Shown: positions 25,043-34,874 of the stretch, one piece after another
How positions within the stretch are numbered: the stretch's first letter is position 1
Layout: each line of letters starts with the position of its first letter
DNA from: Dolichospermum compactum NIES-806
Lineage (GTDB): Bacteria; Cyanobacteriota; Cyanobacteriia; Cyanobacteriales; Nostocaceae
DNA: 64,000 nucleotides
NCBI RefSeq assembly: GCF_002368115.1
Contig: NZ_AP018316.1
Location: forward strand, 3,050,186 to 3,114,185
Direction of reading: 5' to 3'
The notes under the pieces: generated by a model
What the model was told of the DNA's origin: nothing
Database searches by the model: none
The model's input: the letters and a program-made list of their open reading frames with translations, nothing else
Made by a program: the position numbers and the translations under genes

Positions 25043-25600
25043 ATGACAGTTACTATTGCTAAATGGAGTTTAGACGACTATCATCGCATGATTGAAATTG
25101 GCCTTTTAGCTGGTCGTCAAGTTGAACTACTAAATGGAGAAATTATCAACATGGCACCGGAAGGACCAGAACACGCGCAAATTAATACTGATTCTGCTGA
25201 ATATTTGCGGAAATTACTCGGTTCAAAAGCACTGGTAAGAGATGCAAAACCTATTACAATACCTAATAGCAATTCAGAACCAGAACCAGATTTAGCAATA
25301 GTTGAACCACTGCGTGCTATTTATCGTACTCATCATCCTTACCCTGAAAATATATTTTGGTTAATTGAATATTCTAAAACTACTTTAAGTAAAGATTTAG
25401 AGATAAAACGTAAAACCTATGCTGCTGCATTAATTAATGAGTATTGGGTAGTAGACTTAAAAAATCAACAATTAAAAGTGTTTAGAGAACCAATAAATGG
25501 TAATTATGCTAGAGAATTAACATTTACTTGCGGTGAAATATCTCCCTTAGCATTTCCAGAAATTAAAATTTCTATTCAACGGTTACTACAAGGATTTTAA
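25043..25600 (+). CDS. Uma2 family (DUF820) nuclease-fold protein
   Basis: The 185-residue protein has the Uma2 core: YHRMIEIGLLAGRQVELLNGEIINMAPEGPEH, NSEPEPDLAIVEP and NIFWLIEYSKTTLSKDLEIKRKTYAAALINEYWVVDL. The usual (I/V)E(V/I)S motif reads IEYSKTTL. ATG start at 25043. It is transcribed alone and on the opposite strand from the Dnd-island Uma2 genes. Role unknown. Confidence 0.88.
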   Translation: MTVTIAKWSLDDYHRMIEIGLLAGRQVELLNGEIINMAPEGPEHAQINTDSAEYLRKLLGSKALVRDAKPITIPNSNSEPEPDLAIVEPLRAIYRTHHPYPENIFWLIEYSKTTLSKDLEIKRKTYAAALINEYWVVDLKNQQLKVFREPINGNYARELTFTCGEISPLAFPEIKISIQRLLQGF

Positions 25601-25855
25601 CAATAAATCAATTGGGTGCGGCTTTTTTGAGCCGGCAAAAATAAATTCAGGTTTTGGGGGTTGACTTGCGCCGCCAGGCGTGATATTCTGATAATGGAAA
25701 TCTTTGCTTTCATAAAAATTTTATTTACACTCGATTATATTAATCTAGCACATCGCCGACGATGTTGCAACCCAAACTCCCCAAAAAAAATTTCGCGCCA
25801 AACGCAAAACTGAGAAATTGTGTAGAATTGCTAGGTGTAACGTTGAAGCTAGATA

Positions 25856-27850
25856 ATGGATTTTAATCTCCAAGCACCTTTTGTCCCCACCGGTGATCAA
25901 CCACGAGCGATCGCTCAACTTTCTGCTAGTATTCAAAAAGGAAATCATTATCAAACATTACTGGGTGCGACAGGAACCGGTAAGACATTTTCCATAGCCG
26001 CAGTCATTGAAAAAGTCAGTAGACCGACCCTAGTATTAGCACATAATAAGACATTAGCCGCCCAGTTGTGTAACGAACTGCGGGAGTTTTTTCCTAATAA
26101 TGCAGTTGAGTATTTTGTCAGTTATTACGATTACTATCAACCCGAGGCATACCTACCCGTTACTGATACTTATATAGAAAAAACATCAGCAATTAATGAA
26201 GAAATAGATATGTTACGACATTCCGCCACCCGTTCCTTATTTGAACGCAAGGATGTGATTGTTGTAGCTTCAATTAGTTGTATTTACGGTTTAGGAATGC
26301 CGTCAGAATACCTGAAAGCCGCAATTAAGTTACAACTAGGAATGGAAATTGATCCGCGTCAAGTTTTACGAGATTTAACCGCAGTTCAATATACTCGCAA
26401 CGACATCGAAATGGGGAGAGGGAAATTTCGAGTTCGGGGTGATGTTTTAGAAATTTCTCCTGCTTATGAAGATAGAATTATTCGCGTGGAATTTTTTGGA
26501 GATGAAATTGACGCAATTAGATATGTAGATCCTGTGAGTGGGGAAATTCTCCACAGTTTAGAAGCAGTAAATATCTACCCAGCGCGTCACTTTGTTACCC
26601 CCAAAGAAAGAGTAGAAATAGCTTGTGAAGATATAGCCACAGAATTAAAACAGCAACAACTAACTCTAGAATCAATGAGTAAATTAGTTGAAGCGCAACG
26701 CATTGATCAACGCACTCGTTATGATTTGGAGATGTTACGAGAAGTGGGATATTGTAACGGCGTAGAAAATTATTCTCGTCATTTAGCTGGAAGACAAGCA
26801 GGAGAACCACCGGAATGTTTAATTGATTATTTTCCTAAAGATTGGTTATTAGTAATAGATGAATCTCACGTTACCGTTCCCCAAATTCGCGGAATGTATA
26901 ACGGAGACCAAGCGAGGAAAAAAGTCTTAATAGATCATGGTTTTCGGCTTCCCAGTGCGGCGGATAATCGTCCTTTAAAAGCTGAAGAATTTTGGCAAAA
27001 AGTCAATCAATGTATTTTCGTTTCTGCGACTCCAGGAAATTGGGAATTAGAAATTTCGGAAGAAAATATTATTGAACAAGTAATTAGACCGACGGGAGTA
27101 ATTGACCCAGAAATATTTGTGCGTCCCACAGAAGGACAAATTGATGATTTATTAGGAGAAATAAAAGATCGTGTTGACCGTCAAGAAAGAACTTTAGTCA
27201 CAACATTAACTAAACGCATGGCGGAAGATTTGACTGAATATTTAGAAGAGAGAGGAATTAGAATCAGATATTTGCATTCAGAAATTAATTCCATTCAACG
27301 GATTGAGATATTACAAGATTTGCGAAATGGTGTTTTTGATGTGTTAGTCGGTGTCAATTTACTGCGAGAAGGTTTAGATTTACCGGAAGTTTCTTTAGTG
27401 GCGATTATGGACGCAGATAAGGAAGGTTTTTTGCGGACTGAACGTTCTCTAATTCAAACTATCGGACGGGCGGCGCGTCATATTAGAGGAAAAGCGATTT
27501 TATATGCTGATAAATTAACAGGGAGTATGATTAAAGCCATTGATGAAACTGATAGAAGAAGAGGAATTCAAATGGCTTATAATAAATTGCATGGAATTAC
27601 ACCGCAACAGATTATTAAAAAGCAAACTAATTCAATTTTGTCGTTTTTAGATGCTTCCCGACGCTTAAATTCCACTGATTTAAAAATGGTTGATGAACAT
27701 TTAGATGAACTATCTTTGGAAGACATTCCAGAGTTAATTACCCTGTTGGAAAAACAGATGAAGGAAGCAGCGAAGAAGATGGAATTTGAAGATGCTGCAA
27801 AATTACGCGATCGCATAAAACATTTGCGAGATAAAATGTTAGGAAGGTAA
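25856..27850 (+). CDS. uvrB: Excinuclease ABC subunit B
   Basis: UvrB is the helicase-like damage-verification subunit of nucleotide excision repair, acting with UvrA and UvrC. The 664-residue protein has Walker A GATGTGKT, the YYDYYQPEAY beta-hairpin that clamps DNA, the DESHVTVPQIRGMYNGD helicase motif, SATPG, the RAARHIRGK motif VI and the C-terminal UVR domain (LEKQMKEAAKKMEFEDAAKLRDRI) that contacts UvrC. Length is normal. ATG start at 25856. Cytoplasmic; stands alone. Confidence 0.97.
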   Translation: MDFNLQAPFVPTGDQPRAIAQLSASIQKGNHYQTLLGATGTGKTFSIAAVIEKVSRPTLVLAHNKTLAAQLCNELREFFPNNAVEYFVSYYDYYQPEAYLPVTDTYIEKTSAINEEIDMLRHSATRSLFERKDVIVVASISCIYGLGMPSEYLKAAIKLQLGMEIDPRQVLRDLTAVQYTRNDIEMGRGKFRVRGDVLEISPAYEDRIIRVEFFGDEIDAIRYVDPVSGEILHSLEAVNIYPARHFVTPKERVEIACEDIATELKQQQLTLESMSKLVEAQRIDQRTRYDLEMLREVGYCNGVENYSRHLAGRQAGEPPECLIDYFPKDWLLVIDESHVTVPQIRGMYNGDQARKKVLIDHGFRLPSAADNRPLKAEEFWQKVNQCIFVSATPGNWELEISEENIIEQVIRPTGVIDPEIFVRPTEGQIDDLLGEIKDRVDRQERTLVTTLTKRMAEDLTEYLEERGIRIRYLHSEINSIQRIEILQDLRNGVFDVLVGVNLLREGLDLPEVSLVAIMDADKEGFLRTERSLIQTIGRAARHIRGKAILYADKLTGSMIKAIDETDRRRGIQMAYNKLHGITPQQIIKKQTNSILSFLDASRRLNSTDLKMVDEHLDELSLEDIPELITLLEKQMKEAAKKMEFEDAAKLRDRIKHLRDKMLGR

Positions 27851-27866
27851 TATATATCAAAGTTGA

Positions 27867-28280
27867 TTATTCTGTAATTTTTCCTCTAGTCAACTTAATT
27901 TGTCCGCGCTTATTTTTACTATCAAGACGTTTTCTTTGAGAATTGCGACTTGGTTTAGTCCGTTTACGTTTTCGGGGTAACACAGACACACTTTTAATCA
28001 GTTCTTGAAGTCGTCTGAAAGCTTCCTCCTTATTCTGTTCTTGACTGCGATATTCCTGCGCTTTAATAACCACAACTCCCTCAAGGGTAATGCGATGATC
28101 TTTTAACTTCAAAAGCCGTTCCTTATAGATTTCTGGTAAGGAAGAAGCCCCAATATCAAAGCGCAAATGAATAGCAGTAGCCACCTTATTAACATTTTGA
28201 CCACCTGCACCCTGAGAACGAATTGAAGTAATTTCCATATCGCTATCAGGAATAATTACTGTCTGGGAAATTTCTATCAT
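27867..28280 (-). CDS. arfB: Alternative ribosome-rescue factor ArfB
   Basis: The 137-residue protein has the class I release-factor GGQ motif (RSQGAGGQNVNKVAT, GGQ at 26-28) and a basic C-terminal tail (RKRKRTKPSRNSQRKRLDSKNKRGQ) that ArfB inserts into the empty mRNA channel. ArfB hydrolyses peptidyl-tRNA on stalled ribosomes. Length fits this family and is too short for RF1 or RF2. ATG start at 28280. Convergent with uvrB. Confidence 0.93.
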   Translation of the reverse strand: MIEISQTVIIPDSDMEITSIRSQGAGGQNVNKVATAIHLRFDIGASSLPEIYKERLLKLKDHRITLEGVVVIKAQEYRSQEQNKEEAFRRLQELIKSVSVLPRKRKRTKPSRNSQRKRLDSKNKRGQIKLTRGKITE

Positions 28281-28465
28281 TGCTTATATGCACTAATTCA
28301 TATCCATAATAGTAAATTATAACATACAGCAGTTTTCATATACAGCGATTTCCAATCATATAAGGTACATCCTAGCCCCCTCATCGCTTGCGGAGAGGGG
28401 TTCTTGTTCCAGGTTTGATGACAATTTGCTGTAACTGTAAACAATTATCAACTACCAGCAAGAAC

Positions 28466-28494
28466 AACAAAAAAGAGGAAGTTTTTACTTCCTC
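28466..28494 (-). terminator. Rho-independent terminator after the peptide genes
   Basis: On the minus strand GAGGAAGT-AAAA-ACTTCCTC forms a perfect 8-bp stem followed by a T run (CTTTTTTGTT). It lies about 55 bp beyond the stop of the second small peptide gene and probably ends that transcript. Confidence 0.85.
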
Positions 28495-28548
28495 GTAGAT
28501 AAGCATTAAGAGTGTGTAAAGAAGAAAAAACAACCAACTAAAAATTGT

Positions 28549-28806
28549 TCACAATACTAAATAAACAGCACTTCTCGCCAGATCAAGAGTAAAAATCTTA
28601 TTATCGTAGAAACTCAATGGACCACGATATGCTGTTTCTAAGTTATTTATACCATCATAAATAGTCGTTAAAGCAACATCAGCACCACGTCCACCCAAGA
28701 AAGGTAAAGGTATAATACTACTACCTAATATGTTCTGTATTTGCTCTAAATTTAAGTCATCCAAAAACATCTTTTCCTGTAAGTCAGAAATTATGATTGT
28801 AGCCAT
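28549..28806 (-). CDS. Double-glycine leader peptide / small secreted protein 2
   Basis: The 85-residue product opens with a leader-like region (IIISDL...FLDDLNLEQIQNILG) ending in FLGG at 36-39. C39 peptidase exporters cut after such a double glycine. The predicted mature part starts RGADVALTTIYDGINNLETA and is closely related to the mature part of the neighbouring gene. It has no cysteine, so it is not a lanthipeptide or thiopeptide precursor. RBS-like AAGGAAG lies before the ATG at 28806. No known family is recognised; a bacteriocin or signal peptide is the best guess, based on the exporter beside it. Confidence 0.72.
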   Translation of the reverse strand: MATIIISDLQEKMFLDDLNLEQIQNILGSSIIPLPFLGGRGADVALTTIYDGINNLETAYRGPLSFYDNKIFTLDLARSAVYLVL

Positions 28807-28879
28807 GATCTTACTTCCTTATCAAACAGTGAATAGTTTTGCTAAATGTGACAAAATGCCCTTGAATCTGCGGAAATAA

Positions 28880-29149
28880 TTAACGATTTACCCAAGCATT
28901 AACTGTCCGAGCGTAATCTATCGTATTAAATTTATTATCATGAAAGCTACCGGCTCCTTCATAAGTTGTTGAGATGGTATTTATACCATCGTAAACAGTG
29001 GTTATAAAAACATTAGGACTTAGCCCTAAAGGGGGATAAAACCCTCCTAAACCTCTTCCTAATAAAACACCTAATTCTGGTGGTTTTAAATCATCAATGA
29101 AGGTAAATAAATGACTATTATACAAGTCATCTATTACTATTTTATTCAT
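28880..29149 (-). CDS. Double-glycine leader peptide / small secreted protein 1
   Basis: The 89-residue product has a leader-like start (KIVIDDL...FIDDLKPPELGVLLG) and a GLGG at 33-36, the likely C39 cleavage site. The predicted mature part contains ITTVYDGINTISTTYEGAGS and FHDNKFNTIDYARTV, closely matching its neighbour, so the two are tandem paralogues. The shared part lies mostly after the double glycine. A GAGG ribosome-binding site precedes the ATG at 29149. It lies directly downstream of hlyD and the exporter gene on the same strand. Confidence 0.72.
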   Translation of the reverse strand: MNKIVIDDLYNSHLFTFIDDLKPPELGVLLGRGLGGFYPPLGLSPNVFITTVYDGINTISTTYEGAGSFHDNKFNTIDYARTVNAWVNR

Positions 29150-29242
29150 TGTCTTATCCTCTATATCTTTAATAGATGTAACAATTTAATTTTGACAGTT
29201 TTCTTTTAAAAATAATCAAAAAGTTGCATATTACCGTCTTTT

Positions 29243-29272
29243 AAAAAAGACATAATTTAATAAATTATGTCT
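29243..29272 (-). terminator. Terminator between the HlyD gene and the peptide genes
   Basis: On the minus strand AGACATAATTTATTAAATTATGTCT forms a stem of about 11 bp followed by TTTTTT, 17 bp after the hlyD stop. It would end or attenuate the exporter transcript, allowing the peptide genes to be expressed from their own promoter or at a different level. Confidence 0.7.
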
Positions 29273-29288
29273 TCGATACTAATTTTAT

Positions 29289-30824
29289 TTAAAGCTCTAA
29301 ACCACTCTTCTGTAACTTCTTGAATGGATCTAAGATAAAGTCAATAACATGACGCTGACGAATGATTACTTCCGCACTTGCTGTTTGTCCAGGGGTAATA
29401 GGAATCCGTTTGTTACCGACTTGAATATAAGGATTTTCCAAAGCGATATCTAATTCATAAGTTTCTATGCGGTTAGAACTATTTTCTTGAACTTTAGAGT
29501 TAGGTGAAATCCAACTAATCCGTCCTGATACAATTCCGTATTCTTGGAAAGGATAAGCATCAAATTTAATTTTCACTGGCATTCCTGCCTTGACAAAACC
29601 ACTATGTTGACTGGGCATACGTGCCTTTAAAATCAAGGGAGCATTTTCGGGAGCAATTTGAGCAATCATTTGTCCTACTTGGACAACAGAACCAGATTTT
29701 TTAATAGGTAATTCAAAAATTATGCCATCAATAGGAGAACGAATAGTTCGCTGTTTTAGTTGTAAATTTAAGGCTGTAATTTGTCCCTTTGTTTGCATCA
29801 TTTCTGATTGAAGAGAAATGATTTGATTTTGAATGTCTTTAAACTGTTCTTGACTTTTTAATAAAACTAATTCTCCGCCTTGCAGAGAACTTTTATAACT
29901 ACTTTCTTCTTCTTGTAACCGTAGTTTTGCCTGTTCAATATCTGATCTAACTTGATTCATTAGTGACTGATAACGACTGACTTCTTCCTTGAGTCTTAAT
30001 TTTGCTGTTTGCAGATTAAATTTTGCTTCTTCTTGGGAACGTTGACTTTCTTCAGCAATTTTTTCTAATTCTACTATTTTAGTTTGAGGAATTATTCCTT
30101 CCTTTAATAGTAGATGATAACGGTTAAGTTCAGAAATATCTCGACGTAAGCGACTTCTAGCTAATCTGTAGTTAGTTTGAGTAGATTGTATATTCTGTTT
30201 TGCCTGATCAATTTGAGCTAATTTTTCCAGATTTTGGAAATTATAAGCACTTTTTTTAGTCTCAAATGTTTGTTGAGCCTGATTAAGTTGCGCGATTTTT
30301 TCTAATGATTGAGATTGATTTTGCTGACGTTGAATATTAATTGACATCAAGACTTGATTTTTTAATATTTCTAGTTGAGATTGGCGATTAATTAGCCCCT
30401 CTAATTTAGATTGTGCTTGTTGAAGTTCTGTTTGTAAAATCTCAGATTCCATTGCTAATAAAACTTGTCCAGCTTTAACAGTTGTACCTTCTTTAACGTT
30501 GACATTAATAACACTACCAGTTACCGCACTATCTAATTTTTGTGTTGCACCTTTGGGTTCTATTCTCCCACTAGCATTACCAGTTTCATCAACTTTAGTT
30601 AACATTGCCCAAGGTAAAATAATAGCAGCAAAACTGACTAGTAAATACAACATGGAACGAGTCCATGCTTTTGGTAAAGCATCTAATAATTCCTCTGTTC
30701 CATAAAACCAATCCTTGGCTTTATCTAATATCTGGATTTGCTGATTTGGATTGAAAGTAGTAGATTCAGGTTGATGTGGCGGATTTATAGTAGTTTTTGG
30801 TTGGGTGTAAACTGACTGTGGCAT
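29289..30824 (-). CDS. HlyD-family membrane fusion protein
   Basis: The 511-residue adaptor has one membrane helix (about 57-77, SMLYLLVSFAAIILPWAML), a biotinyl-lipoyl-like hairpin (VKAGQVLLAMESEI), a long periplasmic coiled coil (about 130-350) and the closing barrel with IRSPIDGIIFELPIKKSGSVVQVGQ and ITPGQTASAEVIIRQRHVIDFIL. It would bridge the inner-membrane ABC exporter to an outer-membrane channel in type I secretion. ATG start at 30824, 70 bp after the exporter gene, so the two are likely one operon. Confidence 0.92.
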   Translation of the reverse strand: MPQSVYTQPKTTINPPHQPESTTFNPNQQIQILDKAKDWFYGTEELLDALPKAWTRSMLYLLVSFAAIILPWAMLTKVDETGNASGRIEPKGATQKLDSAVTGSVINVNVKEGTTVKAGQVLLAMESEILQTELQQAQSKLEGLINRQSQLEILKNQVLMSINIQRQQNQSQSLEKIAQLNQAQQTFETKKSAYNFQNLEKLAQIDQAKQNIQSTQTNYRLARSRLRRDISELNRYHLLLKEGIIPQTKIVELEKIAEESQRSQEEAKFNLQTAKLRLKEEVSRYQSLMNQVRSDIEQAKLRLQEEESSYKSSLQGGELVLLKSQEQFKDIQNQIISLQSEMMQTKGQITALNLQLKQRTIRSPIDGIIFELPIKKSGSVVQVGQMIAQIAPENAPLILKARMPSQHSGFVKAGMPVKIKFDAYPFQEYGIVSGRISWISPNSKVQENSSNRIETYELDIALENPYIQVGNKRIPITPGQTASAEVIIRQRHVIDFILDPFKKLQKSGLEL

Positions 30825-30894
30825 AAATAATTGGAGAATTTTGGTGATAGATCCCCAACTTATGTAATAAATTGAGGATCTGGTTATTAAAAAA

Positions 30895-33615
30895 TTAATT
30901 TGTTTGTGCTAATTGTTGTTGATTAAGATAGAAATAATGTCCTCTTTTGGTGATTAATTCTTCATGTGTACCGCTTTCTACTAAAACACCACGATCTAAG
31001 ACTAAAATTAGATCAGCATGACGAACTGTGGAAAGACGGTGAGCAATAATTACACTTGTACGTCCTTGCAGGATTTTTTTGAGGTTGTTCTGAATAATCC
31101 GTTCTGATTCGGCATCCAGGTGACTGGTGGCTTCATCTAATATTAAAAGTCGGGGATTTCCTAATAATGCGCGGGCAATTGCTAACCGTTGGCGTTGTCC
31201 TCCAGATAACATTCCTCCCCCTTCACCAATTTGAGTTTCATAACCCATTGGCATTCTTTTAATAAACTCATCTGCACCTGCAAGTTTGGCTGCTTCCATA
31301 ATCTCTTCTAAGGAAGCTTCTGGATGAGCAATTGTGATATTTTCGCGAATTGTTCCTCCAAATAAAAAGGTATCTTGATCAACAACTCCAATTTGCGATC
31401 GCAAGGAATGTAAGGAAATACTAGTAACATCTTGATTGTCAATCAAAACTCTTCCATCTGTCGCTAGATATAAACCCAAAATCAACTTAGAAAGTGTTGT
31501 TTTTCCTGAACCACTGCGACCCACAACTGCTACAGTTTGTTCAGGCAAGATTTCAAAACTGAGATTTTCTAAAATATTAATCTCACTTTCAGGATGATAG
31601 CGAAAGGTGACATTATTAAAACTAATTCTGCCAATTAATCTGGGTAAAAATTGTCGAGGTTTCTGTTCTAAATCTTCCTCTGGTTGTGCTTCCAAGACAT
31701 CATTAATTCGTTCTGTGGCGACAATTACTTCTTGTAACTGATTCCACAAAATAATTAATCTTTGGAAAGGCTGAATAATATTGCCTAATAACATATTAAA
31801 GGCAACTAATTGACCAATGGTAAGTTGATTTTGAATCACCAACCAAGCTCCAAACCATAATAATCCTGTACTTGCCAAAGATTGAATAGTAGAACTAACT
31901 AATTGCAGTTGATTACTAATTACTTGGCCACTAAAGTTCTTTTTGATTAAATTATTTAGCAATTCTTCCCAATGCCAACGCACCGTTTGTTCAATAGCCA
32001 TTGAGCGAATTGAAGAAATGCCCGTCAAGCTTTGAATTAAATAACTATTTTCCAGTGTCCCTGCTGTAAATACCTCCCGACTAATTCGCCGCAAAAATGG
32101 TGTGGCAAAGAATGTTAAAATTACAAATGGTGGCACAATTGCTAATGTCATTAATGCCATTGGTGGGCTGTACCAAAACATTAATCCCACATAAACAAAG
32201 ACTGTTAGTAAATCCAATCCAATAGAAAGAGCTTCACCAGTTAGAAAACGTTGAATTTTTTGATTTTCTTGGACACGGGAGACAATATCTCCGACATAAC
32301 GAGATTCAAAAAATGCCAGTGGTAGACTAAATGTATGTTTAATAAAACCTACCATTAAGGCGATACTAATGCGGTTGGCTGTGTGATCTAGTAAATATTG
32401 TCTTAACCCATTAATAGCAACCCGAAACAGACCAAAAATTAACAATCCAAACCCGACAGTATTTAAAGTTAAAACACTGCCTTGAACAATGACCCTATCT
32501 AATAAAAGTTGCGTAAATAAGGGTGTGATTAATCCAAATAGTTGAATTAATACCGAAGCAATAAATACTTCTAGGAGAACTTGAAAATGAGGTTTAACTA
32601 AATCCAATAACTGCCAAAACGGCGTGTTAGCTTCTGGGGTTTTTTTGAGGGAAGCTGTAGGTTGTAATAGTAAAGCGTAACCAGTCCAACCTGCGAGAAA
32701 TTCTTTAGTAGTCAGCCGACGTTGACCAATGGCAGGATCGGCAATAATTACCTGTTTTTTGGTAATTTCATAGACAACAATGTAATGTTTGCCTTGCCAA
32801 TGTGCGATCGCTGGTAAAGGCTGTTGAGCAAATTTATCCAAACTGGCTTTTACCGGACGGGTAGCAAAACCCAGGCTTTCCGCCGCTGCACTCAAACTCC
32901 GCATAGATGAACCACTCCGGCTAATATTAGCCAGATCCCGCAGCCGATTAATACTCAGGTTTTTCCCCCAATAACGACCAACCATAACTAAGCAAGCAGC
33001 GCCACAATCCGCAGCACTTTGTTGTTCAAAAAATGGGTAGCGTTTAGTAAATTTCCGCCACCAATTGCCAGCAATAACAGTAGGAATAGGAAAATATTGA
33101 GAGCGTTTCTTTGTTGATGTTGGTGCGGGAAAAATTGGTTGAGAGAAATTAACAACTTTGCCATTTCTTGGCAATTCAACAATCGGTATATCTGGAGACT
33201 TAGGAGTGTTAATTAACTCTGCTTTATTCAGCAAGAAATTATAAACACGAGGAAATTCTCCCATAACCTTTTTCACCGTTTTTTCGGGAAGATAGGCAAC
33301 CTTTAAATTCACAGAAGCTCTAGCAACATAACTGCTAAAATCTTGGACTGGAAATAAAGTTAACTCCCCAAATGATGATCCTGGCGTGAGAGTATTAATT
33401 AAATTGTTGGAGCTATCAAGCAATCTTACCTTACCCGACAGCACAATATAAATTCCCGGATTGGCTGTAGTCGCTTGCCAAAATTGCTTTGCTACCGGTG
33501 GCTCAATAATTTCTAAAGCCTGGATACAATCTGTAACTACTTGATCTGATAATCCATCACCCAAGACTTGCTTAATATATGTAGCTAACTGTTCCTGAGA
33601 AAACGCTGATAGCAT
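30895..33615 (-). CDS. ABC exporter with cNMP-binding and C39 peptidase domains
   Basis: The 906-residue protein has, in order, a cyclic-nucleotide-binding domain (about 40-135, GSSFGELTLF), a C39 peptidase (C204 in AADCGAAC, H277 in GKHYIVV, D293 in ADPAIG), six membrane spans, and an ABC ATPase (GRSGSGKTT, LSGGQRQRLAIARAL, LILDEATSHLD). C39 exporters cut double-glycine leaders while exporting the mature peptide. This domain order resembles heterocyst-related HetC and bacteriocin exporters of cyanobacteria. All catalytic residues are intact. The gene heads an operon with hlyD and sits upstream of two candidate substrates. Confidence 0.93.
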   Translation of the reverse strand: MLSAFSQEQLATYIKQVLGDGLSDQVVTDCIQALEIIEPPVAKQFWQATTANPGIYIVLSGKVRLLDSSNNLINTLTPGSSFGELTLFPVQDFSSYVARASVNLKVAYLPEKTVKKVMGEFPRVYNFLLNKAELINTPKSPDIPIVELPRNGKVVNFSQPIFPAPTSTKKRSQYFPIPTVIAGNWWRKFTKRYPFFEQQSAADCGAACLVMVGRYWGKNLSINRLRDLANISRSGSSMRSLSAAAESLGFATRPVKASLDKFAQQPLPAIAHWQGKHYIVVYEITKKQVIIADPAIGQRRLTTKEFLAGWTGYALLLQPTASLKKTPEANTPFWQLLDLVKPHFQVLLEVFIASVLIQLFGLITPLFTQLLLDRVIVQGSVLTLNTVGFGLLIFGLFRVAINGLRQYLLDHTANRISIALMVGFIKHTFSLPLAFFESRYVGDIVSRVQENQKIQRFLTGEALSIGLDLLTVFVYVGLMFWYSPPMALMTLAIVPPFVILTFFATPFLRRISREVFTAGTLENSYLIQSLTGISSIRSMAIEQTVRWHWEELLNNLIKKNFSGQVISNQLQLVSSTIQSLASTGLLWFGAWLVIQNQLTIGQLVAFNMLLGNIIQPFQRLIILWNQLQEVIVATERINDVLEAQPEEDLEQKPRQFLPRLIGRISFNNVTFRYHPESEINILENLSFEILPEQTVAVVGRSGSGKTTLSKLILGLYLATDGRVLIDNQDVTSISLHSLRSQIGVVDQDTFLFGGTIRENITIAHPEASLEEIMEAAKLAGADEFIKRMPMGYETQIGEGGGMLSGGQRQRLAIARALLGNPRLLILDEATSHLDAESERIIQNNLKKILQGRTSVIIAHRLSTVRHADLILVLDRGVLVESGTHEELITKRGHYFYLNQQQLAQTN

Positions 33616-33636
33616 TTCCTAACCTCCAAAACACTA

Positions 33637-34278
33637 TTATTTATTGGTCTGCATGAGATTAAATGACCAATGAAAACTAGGCTCAGGTAGAGAATGCAAA
33701 TCACTAATTTTAATTGCCAAATCCTGATTTTCAGTAGTTATCAATGGGGAACTTTTGCGTTTAGTAGACAGTCCCATTTGTTTAAGTAGGCGATTAATGT
33801 GGCGATCGCTAATTTGAATTCCCAACTCCTTCGCCAAATGTTTACTCAACCATTGCGCCGTCCAATCACCAAAAGCATAGCCATATTCACGGGGACTACA
33901 ATTAACTAATTCCTTCAATCTTTCAATATATTCATCATTAACAATCTTTGGTCTACCCAATGGTCGCTGATTCCATTTATGCGCCATCCCCGCCTCAGCA
34001 ATACCGATCCAGTATCTCGCCATCTCCTGAGAACAACCAATCATTTCACAAATACGAGTTTGCGACTTTCCCATATCTGCTAACAACATAATCTCAATTC
34101 GTCGCCGATATTCTGGTTGCGAATTATTTTGTAAATTTTTTAGCAACACTTTCCGCTGAAAAGGTGTTAAAAACTTACTTTCATAAGTATCGTAAATATT
34201 CACAAACTGATCTTGATGAGAATAAGATGACATAATTCTTACCAGTTGCTTTCTACTTTCAAATTCGGGCAAATTCAT
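33637..34278 (-). CDS. Helix-turn-helix protein (IS630-type HTH, likely regulator)
   Basis: The 213-residue protein carries an HTH (IEIMLLADMGKSQTRICEMIGCSQEMARYWI), an RPLGRPK linker and a second winged-helix segment (WLSKHLAKELGIQISDRHINRLLKQMGLS). These match the N-terminal DNA-binding half of IS630-type transposases, but there is no DDE domain. It ends with a short unique tail. Similar stand-alone proteins sit before peptide exporters in other cyanobacteria as far as I recall, so a domesticated regulator is plausible. It ends 21 bp before the exporter ATG, probably the same operon. Confidence 0.72.
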   Translation of the reverse strand: MNLPEFESRKQLVRIMSSYSHQDQFVNIYDTYESKFLTPFQRKVLLKNLQNNSQPEYRRRIEIMLLADMGKSQTRICEMIGCSQEMARYWIGIAEAGMAHKWNQRPLGRPKIVNDEYIERLKELVNCSPREYGYAFGDWTAQWLSKHLAKELGIQISDRHINRLLKQMGLSTKRKSSPLITTENQDLAIKISDLHSLPEPSFHWSFNLMQTNK

Positions 34279-34874
34279 CTATTACATCTATTGCTGAAAT
34301 CCAGATGCAAAAATTTTCACAGATATGCAATATTTAATCTGTATGATATTTCCTGAATATTCATTTAATTCTCAATATCTATTTAACAGGCATAGCTGTT
34401 ATGTCCCCCCAATAAACAGCATTGTCTGGCAAAACACCCATAAATAAACGCCCAAGATTTAGCTTGCTAATGCCAAAAATCTACATAGGGAATGATATTA
34501 CCCCTAATTGAGATTGGAGTCTATTGATAAACACTGGTACTTCAATTAATTAATTTATGCTAACAATTACGGAACTCTTCAAAAATTGTAGCCTCACACT
34601 AAATAAACCCAAGCAGGATGTAATCTATCTCTTACACTATCCTAAAAATAGAAAACTCTCATCAGCAAACTTTCTTAAATATGAAATTGTCTGTCTGATA
34701 GCGTGGCATTAGTCATTTAGTTTAGATAAAAAAGTGACAAAGCTTTAATTCTTATCTTTAAATTCTGCTACATCTTCTTCCAGAATTTATATAAAAAATA
34801 AAATCTTCATCTAAACTTCATGAAAACTTTATATAAAATTCATATTAACTTAAAGTTGATAAAAATATATAGAG

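Noticed and set aside
28549..29149. PatS/HetN-type RGSGR signal in the small peptides
   Set aside because: Neither peptide contains RGSGR; only an RGAD is seen after the double glycine.
30895..33615. Naming the exporter hetC
   Set aside because: Domain content is similar, but gene order and distance to the HetP-family gene differ, and bacteriocin exporters share the same domains.
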